From the NCBI GenBank assembly GCA_035687045.1, contig DASRYU010000274.1, positions 1 to 12,823 on the forward strand: DNA of 12,823 nt. The letters run 5' to 3'. Position numbers and translations under genes: made by a program. This stretch comes from JAJPHT01 sp035687045. GTDB lineage: Archaea; Thermoplasmatota; SW-10-69-26; JACQPN01; JAJPHT01. Under the pieces are notes generated by a model. It did not search any database. It had not been told where the DNA came from and worked only from the letters and a program-made list of their open reading frames with translations. Within the stretch, counting starts at the first letter, position 1, and every line of letters starts with the position of its first letter. This document shows positions 1 to 4,450 of this stretch, piece by piece.

Positions 1-190
1 CGCGAAGCTCCACACGGGCGAAGCGTGCACGCGCGTCACGGAGCGCGCCGTCCAGCTCCACGGCGGCAACGGCTTCAGCGGCGAATACCCCGTCGAGCGC
101 TACTGGCGCGACTCGAAGATCATCGGCATCTACGAGGGCACCAACGAGATCCAGAAGCTGATCATCGGCGGAGAAGTGCTCGGCCTGTAA
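1..190 (+). CDS. Acyl-CoA dehydrogenase, C-terminal fragment (5' end outside window)
   Basis: Reading from base 2, the frame gives 62 residues and a TAA stop at 188-190. The fragment is the last helix bundle of a flavin acyl-CoA dehydrogenase, the enzyme of fatty-acid beta-oxidation and branched-chain or acyl-CoA catabolism that oxidises acyl-CoA to enoyl-CoA. The tell-tale signs are the motif QLHGGNGFSGEYPVERYWRD, followed by IIGIYEGTNEIQ near the end. In medium-chain acyl-CoA dehydrogenase the glutamate of the YEGT motif is the catalytic base, and it is present here. The C-terminus GGEVLGL is typical of the family. Substrate chain length cannot be judged from this part. It converges on the GNAT gene across a structured 193-bp spacer. 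Confidence 0.95.
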   Translation, partial: AKLHTGEACTRVTERAVQLHGGNGFSGEYPVERYWRDSKIIGIYEGTNEIQKLIIGGEVLGL

Positions 191-231
191 GGAGCTCGCT
201 TCGCTCGCTCCTCACGCCGCACTCCGCGCCG

Positions 232-270
232 GTGGTCCCGTGGGGGGTCTTGCGGACCCCCAAAGACCAC
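232..270. repeat. Nested hairpin downstream of acyl-CoA dehydrogenase
   Basis: An inverted repeat of two stacked stems. The outer stem is GTGGTC at 232-237 with GACCAC at 265-270. The inner stem is GGGGGTC at 243-249 with GACCCCC at 255-261, closing a 5-nt loop. It lies 42 bp past the dehydrogenase stop. It could act as an RNA 3'-end structure, but no T-tract follows, so a classic intrinsic terminator is not supported. Its right arm overlaps the left arm of the larger palindrome at 266-380. Confidence 0.6.
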
Positions 271-380
271 TCGTCTTTCCGCAGGATGCTCCTCATCGGG
301 GTCGTGCTCGCCGCCGCTGCGGCGGCGGCTGCGCTCGACCCCGACAAGGACTCCACGCATCCTGCGGAAATCCTCGTGGT
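266..380. repeat. 115-bp palindromic element with 23-bp imperfect terminal inverted repeats
   Basis: The ends form an inverted repeat. ACCAC at 266-270 plus TTTCCGCAGGATG at 276-288 are mirrored by CATCCTGCGGAAA at 358-370 plus GTGGT at 376-380. That is 13 contiguous and 18 of 23 matching pairs. Inside are two further stems: TCGGGGTCG at 296-304 with CGACCCCGA at 336-344, and GCCGCCGC at 310-317 with GCGGCGGC at 322-329 around a 4-nt loop. The whole unit can fold into one long hairpin or cruciform. A 33-codon frame at 286-387 (ATG to TAG) crosses it but is probably a by-product. It may be a miniature inverted-repeat element or a structured RNA 3' end. I see no clear target-site duplication. 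Confidence 0.55.
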
Positions 381-383
381 ACG

Positions 384-908
384 CTAGTCGAGAACGCGCT
401 CCATCCTCTGGAACACGCGCGTCGGGTCGCGGGTGCCTCGCATGGGCTCGCCCTGCGCGACGAAGCCGCAGCGCTCGTAGAGGCGCGCGGCCTCCTTCTG
501 CTCGACGTTCACCCACAGCGATATGGCCTTCGCCCCCTGCGCGCGCGCCTCCGCGAGCGCGGCGTCGATGAGCGCGCGCCCGGCGCCGCGGCCGCGAAGC
601 TCGGGCGCGACCCACATGCCGTGGATCTCCGCCGCGACGGGCGCGCGCGGGAACGGCGAGGGCGCGGGCGGCGCGGGGAGGCGCAGCGTGCAGAGCCCCT
701 GCCAGTCGCCCGCGACGAACGTGCGCGAGAGCGGGTCGTCGAGGCGCGCGCGCCAGAACGCCTCCGGCTGCGCCTCCTCCTCGTCGAGGCGCGCGCCGAA
801 CGCGCGCGGGTCGCCCGCAAGCGCCCGCAGCCGCAGCGCGCGGTACTGCGCCCACTCCTCCGCGCGCACGATGCGCACCCCGACGGCGTCGCTCAACACG
901 TCAGCCAT
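384..908 (-). CDS. GNAT family N-acetyltransferase
   Basis: A protein of 174 aa starting at ATG 908. It transfers an acetyl group from acetyl-CoA to an unidentified amine substrate. The GNAT core is clear: HGMWVAPELRGRGAG at about residues 96-110 is motif A, with the R-G-R-G-A-G pyrophosphate-binding loop at 105-110. The helix LIDAALAEARAQGAK and strand AISLWVNVEQKEAARLYERCGF follow, the usual motif B with the N-x-x-A-x-x-L-Y-x-x-x-G-F signature. The N-terminal half (VRIVRAEEWAQYRALRLRAL) fits the first strand and helices of the fold. An in-frame GTG at 938 would add ten residues read out of the heptamer array, so I prefer ATG 908. It lies 84 bp downstream of the co-directional zinc-finger gene, with the repeat array in between. 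Its stop shares a CTAG with the end of the palindromic element's plus-strand frame. Confidence 0.9.
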   Translation of the reverse strand: MADVLSDAVGVRIVRAEEWAQYRALRLRALAGDPRAFGARLDEEEAQPEAFWRARLDDPLSRTFVAGDWQGLCTLRLPAPPAPSPFPRAPVAAEIHGMWVAPELRGRGAGRALIDAALAEARAQGAKAISLWVNVEQKEAARLYERCGFVAQGEPMRGTRDPTRVFQRMERVLD

Positions 909-925
909 CGACAACACTCGCAACC

Positions 926-988
926 CGGCACTCGGCACTCGGCACTCGGAACCCGGAACTCGGAACTCGGCACTCGGAACCCGGCACT
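926..988. repeat. Heptanucleotide tandem array, 9 perfect-phase copies of CGGMACY
   Basis: Nine contiguous 7-mers fit CGG(C/A)AC(C/T): CGGCACT at 926, 933, 940, 968 and 982; CGGAACC at 947 and 975; CGGAACT at 954 and 961. Two degenerate units (912-918 and 919-925) precede it. The array fills most of the 84-bp gap between the zinc-finger stop (993) and the GNAT start (908), exactly where a GNAT promoter or leader would be. It has no spacers and is far too short-period to be CRISPR. Confidence 0.9.
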
Positions 989-992
989 CGCT

Positions 993-1466
993 TCACAGGT
1001 AGCGCCGCACAAGCTCGCTGAGGCCGCGGTCGAGCGCGCCCAGCGGTCCGCGCGCGAGGATGCCGCGGCGGCGGCGCGCGCGGTCGTGGTCGGCCTCCTG
1101 GGCCTTCTTGATCTCCGCCTCCTTCTCGGGCGTGAGGGCGACGGCGTTCCCTTTCGCGGCGACGAGCGCGTCGAGCTCGCCGTGGTCGAGCCAGAGGCCG
1201 AAGCAGGTGAGGCACACCTCGACCTCGACGCCGCGCACGTGCTCCGCGTCCATGAGGCCGCCGCACGAGGGGCAGAGGAGCTGCGAGTCGACGTCGTAGC
1301 CGACCATGTCGCGCAGGTACTTGTTGAGGTCCGCGTCCCCGCTGAGCTTCTTGAGCTCGTTCTTGTCGAGGAAGATGCCCTGGCACTTGGGGCACGCGTC
1401 GACCGTCACGTCCTTGTGCTTCTCTTCGACAAGCTTCGTCCCGTCGCGGGGGCACGCGCGCTCCAT
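993..1466 (-). CDS. Double TFIIB-type zinc-finger protein (zf-TFIIB, PF13453-like)
   Basis: A protein of 157 aa starting at ATG 1466. It contains two copies of a short zinc-ribbon module. The first runs from CPRDG (Cys5) to ACPKCQGIFLDKNEL (Cys25, Cys28). The second runs from CPSCGGLMD (Cys65, Cys68) to VCLTCFGLWLDHGEL (Cys85, Cys88). The C-x2-C then C-P-x-C-x-G-x-(W/F)-L-D-x-x-E-L pattern is typical of the zf-TFIIB family found across prokaryotes. The role of these proteins is not established; the name reflects resemblance to the TFIIB zinc ribbon. In the first module the second cysteine is replaced by Asp (C-P-R-D), which is common in this family but leaves three Cys ligands. The tail from residue 115 is charged and ends in a basic run (RARRRRG). 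It diverges from the Hsp20 gene. A weak A/T block (ACATGA on this strand, 1491-1496) sits 27 nt upstream. Confidence 0.85.
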   Translation of the reverse strand: MERACPRDGTKLVEEKHKDVTVDACPKCQGIFLDKNELKKLSGDADLNKYLRDMVGYDVDSQLLCPSCGGLMDAEHVRGVEVEVCLTCFGLWLDHGELDALVAAKGNAVALTPEKEAEIKKAQEADHDRARRRRGILARGPLGALDRGLSELVRRYL

Positions 1467-1490
1467 GGCCGCGGGCAGCCGCGCGCTGCG

Positions 1491-1496
1491 TCATGT
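1491..1496 (-). promoter_or_regulatory. Weak TATA-like block for zinc-finger gene
   Basis: ACATGA on the minus strand is centred about 27 nt before ATG 1466. That is the distance expected for the box A of a leaderless archaeal transcript. The match is weak and is supported mainly by the same spacing at other starts in this window. Confidence 0.2.
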
Positions 1497-1543
1497 CCCT
1501 TGCGCTTGCGCGGCCCCATCTGGCCGTCGGGAGGTCCCCGCAC

Positions 1544-1551
1544 CCTTAAGG
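1544..1551 (+). promoter_or_regulatory. Putative TATA/box A for Hsp20 gene
   Basis: CCTTAAGG, a small palindrome, stands out as the only A/T-containing run in a GC-rich divergent spacer. It is centred about 31 nt before ATG 1579, consistent with an archaeal box A and a very short leader. A G-rich stretch (AGGGGGCGG) lies directly before the ATG. Confidence 0.4.
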
Positions 1552-1578
1552 CGAGCCGCGGGCAGAGACAGGGGGCGG

Positions 1579-1956
1579 ATGTCCGAGAAGCCGACGAGCT
1601 CGAAGGACGTGTCGGACATGCTCGACACGCTGGCGCGCCGCATGCGGGACGACCCTTCGTTCGACCTCGCGGCGCACCTCACCGTCGCGCCCCCGCAGGA
1701 GCTTCTCGACGAGGGGCCCTCGCTTGGCCCCGTGGACGTGTTCACGGACGAGCGCGCCGTCACCGTCACGGTGGAGGCGCGCAACACCGAGCCCTCGAAC
1801 GTGCAGGTCAGCCTGCTCGAGGGGCGGCTCCTCATCGCGCTGGGCAAGGCGTTCCGGCGCGACCTCGCGCTGCCGGCGGCGGTGGACGAGGAGAGCGCGG
1901 TGGCGACGTTCCGCAACGGGGTGCTCGACGTCGTGCTGCCGCTCAAGCGGCGCTGA
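1579..1956 (+). CDS. Hsp20/alpha-crystallin family small heat-shock protein
   Basis: A protein of 125 aa starting at ATG 1579. Small heat-shock proteins are ATP-independent holdases that bind unfolding proteins and form oligomers in the cytoplasm. Residues 1-48 are a polar N-terminal arm containing a helix (DVSDMLDTLARRM). The alpha-crystallin domain spans about 50-122: VDVFTDERAVTVTVEARN, then VQVSLLEGRLLIAL, then AVATFRNGVLDVVLPLKRR. The terminal G-V-L-D-V-V-L-P-L-K is the conserved end of the domain. The usual C-terminal I-x-I tail is missing, because the protein stops four residues after the last strand. This short form also resembles the gas-vesicle-associated GvpH group of haloarchaea, but there are no gvp genes here, so a general chaperone is more likely. 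It converges on the minus-strand gene ending at 1966, with 9 bp between stops. Confidence 0.85.
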   Translation: MSEKPTSSKDVSDMLDTLARRMRDDPSFDLAAHLTVAPPQELLDEGPSLGPVDVFTDERAVTVTVEARNTEPSNVQVSLLEGRLLIALGKAFRRDLALPAAVDEESAVATFRNGVLDVVLPLKRR

Positions 1957-1965
1957 TCCGTCCGC

Positions 1966-2253
1966 TCACGATTCGGCGTCGGCGCCCGGCTCGTCGAGGC
2001 GCTGCGCGAAGCGCGGCATGTACACCTTCTCGAGCGACGACGTCCTCTTCCTCTTGCGGCGCTTGAACTCGCGGAGCGCGATCGGGCAGCTCACGTGCGC
2101 GCAGTACTTGTGGCCCATCGAGGTCTGGTTGTAGGCGCCGCAGCGCTGGCACTCGACGCCGAGGTTGTTGCCGAAGAACACGACGTTCTCGGCGTTCTTC
2201 AGCCCGCCCGTGAAGCGGACGGGGACGGGCTCGGACAAGGACATCGCGCACAT
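1966..2253 (-). CDS. Small four-cysteine (probable zinc-binding) protein of unknown function
   Basis: A protein of 95 aa starting at ATG 2253, with a second possible ATG three codons later. I do not recognise a named family. Residues 35-56 hold C-x2-C (ECQRCG) and C-x4-C (YCAHVSC), separated by 12 residues. With His48 and His53 close by, this looks like a compact zinc knuckle. A strongly basic run, FKRRKRKR (63-70), follows and could contact nucleic acid. The segment before the knuckle (RFTGGLKNAENVVFFGNNLGVE) is beta-like. It begins 6 bp after the stop of the winged-helix regulator and is very likely co-transcribed and perhaps translationally coupled with it. That suggests a partner or accessory in the same regulatory process, which is an inference from context only. 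Confidence 0.8.
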   Translation of the reverse strand: MCAMSLSEPVPVRFTGGLKNAENVVFFGNNLGVECQRCGAYNQTSMGHKYCAHVSCPIALREFKRRKRKRTSSLEKVYMPRFAQRLDEPGADAES

Positions 2254-2259
2254 GGGCGC

Positions 2260-2802
2260 TCACCCCAGCGCGGGCGTCGGCTGCTCGGCGGTCGGCGTCG
2301 CGGGCGCGGGGCCGGCCACGCGCACGGGCGTCATGACGGGCACGTTGCGCAGGCTTTCGCCGAAGCGGGTCAGGAGCTCGCGCGTGAAGTCGGGCTCGGC
2401 CACGTCGTAGACGGCTTCGGGGCGGCGCGGGGTGCGCACGACGACGCCGTCGGCCACGAGGCGGTTGAGGTGGAAGCTCACGGTGCTGCGCGACACGCCG
2501 ACCGTCTCGCACAGCTCGCGCTGCGTCGCCGCTCCTCGCTCGAGGAGCGCCTGCGTGAGGCGCCGGGGCGCGTCGTGGCGCAGGAGGCTGAGGACCTCCT
2601 TCTCGCGGCGGCCGATGCTGTGGCTGCCGAAGTAGCGCTTGTAGCGCCCGTCGCGGCGCGAGACGATGAGCCCCGCGCTCTCCAGGTAGTCAAGGTGATA
2701 CAGGCTCGTCCCGAGCGGCATCGTGCAGCGCCGCGCGATCTCGCGCAGGTGCGCGCCCGGGTTGGTGGTCACGCACTCGTAGATGCGGCGGCGGGAGGCC
2801 AC
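2260..2802 (-). CDS. Tandem winged-helix transcriptional regulator
   Basis: A protein of 180 aa from GTG 2802; a TTG at 2826, directly after a stop, would add eight residues. It is a DNA-binding regulator with two winged-helix units. Unit one is at about 3-60: RRRIYECVTTNPGAHLREIA, recognition helix MPLGTSLYHLDYLESAGLI, wing VSRRDGRYKRYFG. Unit two is at about 66-136: KEVLSLLRHDAPRRLTQALL, then TQRELCETVGVSRSTVSFHLNRLVADGVVVRTPRRPEAVYDV. The phrase N-P-G-A-H-x-R-E-I-A is characteristic of ArsR/MarR-like archaeal regulators with this double layout. No effector domain is visible. The tail from 152 is Pro/Ala/Thr-rich and probably disordered. I chose GTG because GATCTGATT at 2824-2834 sits 27 nt before it, as expected for box A. 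It heads an operon with the 95-aa zinc protein and is divergent from thioredoxin. Confidence 0.85.
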   Translation of the reverse strand: MASRRRIYECVTTNPGAHLREIARRCTMPLGTSLYHLDYLESAGLIVSRRDGRYKRYFGSHSIGRREKEVLSLLRHDAPRRLTQALLERGAATQRELCETVGVSRSTVSFHLNRLVADGVVVRTPRRPEAVYDVAEPDFTRELLTRFGESLRNVPVMTPVRVAGPAPATPTAEQPTPALG

Positions 2803-2823
2803 GCTTAGACAGTCGGTGGTCGG

Positions 2824-2834
2824 CAATCAGATCC
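2824..2834 (-). promoter_or_regulatory. Putative box A for winged-helix regulator
   Basis: On the minus strand the segment reads GATCTGATTG, A/T-richer than its surroundings and centred about 27 nt before GTG 2802. It supports that start and a leaderless transcript. A second A/T block, GGTACAAG (2838-2845), lies just upstream. Confidence 0.35.
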
Positions 2835-2921
2835 CCTCTTGTACCAGACAGGCTGGCCCGCGGCGCTTGCTCCAACGCGCCATAGGCGCTCCCGCCCTAC
2901 CTCGGGGGGTTGTCGCTCGCT

Positions 2922-2934
2922 CGCAACCTTCATG
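2922..2934 (+). promoter_or_regulatory. Putative BRE/box A for thioredoxin gene
   Basis: CGCAACCTTCATG has its TTCATG centred 28 nt before GTG 2960. Nearly the same word, CAACGTTCATG, occurs at 5960-5970, 28 nt before the LVIVD gene. CGAACCTTCTT occurs at 3921-3931, 29 nt before the lipoprotein gene. The recurrence at fixed spacing argues for a real promoter element. Confidence 0.4.
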
Positions 2935-2959
2935 CGCGAGGGAGCGTGCACGCAGCAGC

Positions 2960-3265
2960 GTGCCCACCGAGCTGAGCAGCGGGCGCTTCTCGGCGAGCGC
3001 GCTGCCGAGCGGCCGCGTGCCCGTGATGTTCACCGCCGACTGGTGCGGCTACTGCCGCCGCTTCTCGCCGCACTTCGAACGGCTGCCCAACGCGACGGTC
3101 GTCGATATCTCGGAGGACGACGACCCGCTCTGGGACACGCTGGCCATCCGCGTCGTGCCCACGGTCATCCTGTTCGAGAACGGGAAGCCCGCGCGCCGCT
3201 GGGCCGGTGCGCTCACCGCCGCCGACGCCGCGGAGATCGCCGCCGCCCTCGCGCCCGGCGCCTGA
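2960..3265 (+). CDS. Thioredoxin-family protein
   Basis: A protein of 101 aa from GTG 2960, close to the family's usual 105. It is a cytoplasmic dithiol-disulfide oxidoreductase. The active site W-C-G-Y-C is at residues 28-32 in the context PVMFTADWCGYC, with the expected upstream strand. The cis-proline loop is VVPTVILF, with Pro67. The strand ATVVDISEDDDPLWDTLAIR, the C-terminal FENGKPARRWAG and a closing helix complete the fold. The Tyr in place of the usual Pro in C-G-P-C is known to alter redox potential in other members, so reductase versus isomerase preference is open. No signal peptide is visible. Its neighbour downstream is a kinase 85 bp away with its own promoter-like block. It is divergent from the winged-helix regulator across 157 bp. 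Confidence 0.85.
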   Translation: MPTELSSGRFSASALPSGRVPVMFTADWCGYCRRFSPHFERLPNATVVDISEDDDPLWDTLAIRVVPTVILFENGKPARRWAGALTAADAAEIAAALAPGA

Positions 3266-3277
3266 TCGCCCCCCGTG

Positions 3278-3310
3278 CCTCGGCCCGCGCCTCGGCCCGC
3301 GCCTCGCGCG
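3278..3310. repeat. 12-bp tandem duplication in thioredoxin-kinase spacer
   Basis: CCTCGGCCCGCG occurs at 3278-3289 and 3290-3301, followed by a partial copy starting CCTCG at 3302. It is a short local duplication within the 85-bp intergenic spacer and has no evident function. Confidence 0.7.
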
Positions 3311-3320
3311 CCCCGAAGCC

Positions 3321-3325
3321 CTCAT
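3321..3325 (+). promoter_or_regulatory. Weak box A-like block for UPF0200 kinase gene
   Basis: GAAGCCCTCATCCG, with CTCAT centred 28 nt before GTG 3351. It is a weak variant of the CAACCTTCATG element seen before thioredoxin, and the spacing is the main support. Confidence 0.25.
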
Positions 3326-3350
3326 CCGAGGGGACGCGCTCGCGCGTGCC

Positions 3351-3914
3351 GTGAAAGTGTACGGCTTCACCGGCATGCCCGGTGCCGGCAAGTCGGTCGC
3401 CGTCGAGGTGGCGAAGAAGCAGGGCATCCCCGTCCTGCGCATGGGCGACTTCATCTGGGAAGAGGTGCGCCGCCGCGGCCTTCCCATCACGCCCGAGAGC
3501 GTGGCGGAGGTCGCCATGCAGATGCGCACCGACTTCGGCCCCGGCGTGTGGGCGGAGAAGACGTGCGACCGCCTCAAGTCGCTCCACCCGGAGACCGCCG
3601 TCATCGACGGCATCCGCAGCGAGGCGGAGCTCGAGGTGTTCCGCCACCGCCTCGGCGGGGATTTCACGCTCGTGGCCATCCACGCGTCGCGCCCGACGCG
3701 GCAGAAGCGCCTTCTTGCGCGCGGCCGCGAGGACGACATCCGCGACGAGGGGCAGTTCATCGCGCGCGACGAGCGCGAGCTGGGCTGGGGGCTCGGCCGC
3801 GTCATCGCGCTCGCGGACGTCATGCTCGTGAACGAGGACACGATGCCCGACCTCGGCGAGCGCGTCGACCGCATCCTGCGCGACGCGCAGCGCAGCAAGG
3901 GCCGCCGAGCCTGA
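3351..3914 (+). CDS. UPF0200-type archaeal P-loop nucleotide kinase-like ATPase
   Basis: A protein of 187 aa from GTG 3351; a second GTG lies two codons later. The N-terminus VKVYGFTGMPGAGKS carries the Walker A loop G-M-P-G-A-G-K-S at residues 8-15. It is followed by the GIPVLRMGDFIWEEVRRRGLPIT segment, which resembles the NMP-binding region of adenylate or dephospho-CoA kinases and is typical of the archaeal UPF0200 group. The central VIDGIRSEAELEVFR supplies the acidic strand end expected of Walker B, and ASRPTRQKRLLARGREDDIRDEGQFIARDERE looks like the LID/arginine region. The substrate of this family is not established to my knowledge; archaeal dephospho-CoA kinase itself belongs to a different family, so I do not assign that reaction. 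It lies 43 bp upstream of the co-directional lipoprotein gene. Confidence 0.85.
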   Translation: MKVYGFTGMPGAGKSVAVEVAKKQGIPVLRMGDFIWEEVRRRGLPITPESVAEVAMQMRTDFGPGVWAEKTCDRLKSLHPETAVIDGIRSEAELEVFRHRLGGDFTLVAIHASRPTRQKRLLARGREDDIRDEGQFIARDERELGWGLGRVIALADVMLVNEDTMPDLGERVDRILRDAQRSKGRRA

Positions 3915-3920
3915 GAAGCC

Positions 3921-3931
3921 CGAACCTTCTT
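3921..3931 (+). promoter_or_regulatory. Putative BRE/box A for small lipoprotein gene
   Basis: CGAACCTTCTT, with TTCTT centred 29 nt before ATG 3958. It matches the CGCAACCTTCAT word upstream of thioredoxin, which suggests this gene is transcribed on its own despite following the kinase by only 43 bp. Confidence 0.35.
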
Positions 3932-3957
3932 CCACGCCGCCGGATTCTCGCGCGCGA

Positions 3958-4446
3958 ATGCGCATCCTCAGCTTCCTGCTCCTCGCCGCGGCCGCCGCGT
4001 TCCTCGCCGGCTGCATGGGCGGCGGAGACTCCTCCGAAGGCGGCAACGGCGACGGCGGCACGACGAACGCGTCGACGAACACGACCACCTCCATCCCGAT
4101 GAACTTCCAGGCGTCAGGCCCCGGCCCGCTGAGCCCCGACGGCGGCAGCTTCGAGGTGCCCGCGAACGCGACGCAGGTGCTCATCGAGGCGCGCTGGGAG
4201 TGCACGAGCCCCACCTGCGACGTCACCATCACCGTGCTCGACGCGAACGGCACCGAGGTGGCCTCCGGCTCCGGCTCGGGGCAAGCCGACCTCTCGCTCG
4301 ACGCTCCCGCGCCGGGCACCTACACCGTCGAGTTCTCCACGAGCGCCCCCGCCGCGGGCGTCTCGGGCGAGGCGCGCGTGACCGTCTTCACGGGCACCGT
4401 GCCCGAGGGCTTCACGGCGTGGGACGACGCGGCCGAGGGCGGCTGA
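3958..4446 (+). CDS. Secreted lipoprotein with beta-sandwich (pre-peptidase C-terminal-like) domain
   Basis: A protein of 162 aa starting at ATG 3958. The signal peptide MRILSFLLLAAAAAFLAGC ends in a lipobox F-L-A-G-C, with lipidation expected at Cys19, so the protein should be anchored on the outer face of the membrane. A flexible Gly/Ser/Thr/Asn-rich linker (20-48) follows, with many N-x-T/S sequons that could be glycosylated (NASTNTTTS). Residues 50-150 form a beta-rich domain: SFEVPANATQVLIEARWEC, CDVTITVLDANGTEVASG, APGTYTVEFSTSAPAAGVSGEARVTVFTG. This pattern resembles pre-peptidase C-terminal jelly-roll domains that stabilise or bind other surface proteins. Two Cys residues (about 81 and 86) flank a short loop, a likely disulfide. 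No catalytic motif is seen. It converges on the Asp-box lipoprotein with 4 bp between stops. Confidence 0.8.
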   Translation: MRILSFLLLAAAAAFLAGCMGGGDSSEGGNGDGGTTNASTNTTTSIPMNFQASGPGPLSPDGGSFEVPANATQVLIEARWECTSPTCDVTITVLDANGTEVASGSGSGQADLSLDAPAPGTYTVEFSTSAPAAGVSGEARVTVFTGTVPEGFTAWDDAAEGG

Positions 4447-4450
4447 GCCT

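Noticed and set aside
191..212. Intrinsic terminator after the acyl-CoA dehydrogenase
   Set aside because: AGGAGC (190-195) and GCTCCT (207-212) can pair, but the stem is only 6 bp and no T-run follows.
286..387. A 33-codon frame with a hydrophobic start (MLLIGVVLAAAA...)
   Set aside because: It lies entirely within the palindrome, its Ala run comes from the GCC/GCG stem, and it has no promoter-like block or recognisable family. Kept only as a note on the repeat.
912..990. CRISPR-like repeat array
   Set aside because: The 7-bp units are contiguous with no spacers and there are no cas genes.
1579..1956. Gas vesicle protein GvpH
   Set aside because: There is general Hsp20 similarity only, with no gvp neighbours.
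240..2066. A 608-codon plus-strand open frame
   Set aside because: It runs antisense to the GNAT and zinc-finger genes and through the Hsp20 gene in another frame. Its product is Arg/Ala/Gly-rich with no domain, a usual by-product of 70% GC.
3351..3914. Dephospho-CoA kinase (coaE)
   Set aside because: The P-loop kinase resemblance is real, but the archaeal UPF0200 group has no proven dephospho-CoA kinase activity and archaea use an unrelated GTP-dependent enzyme.
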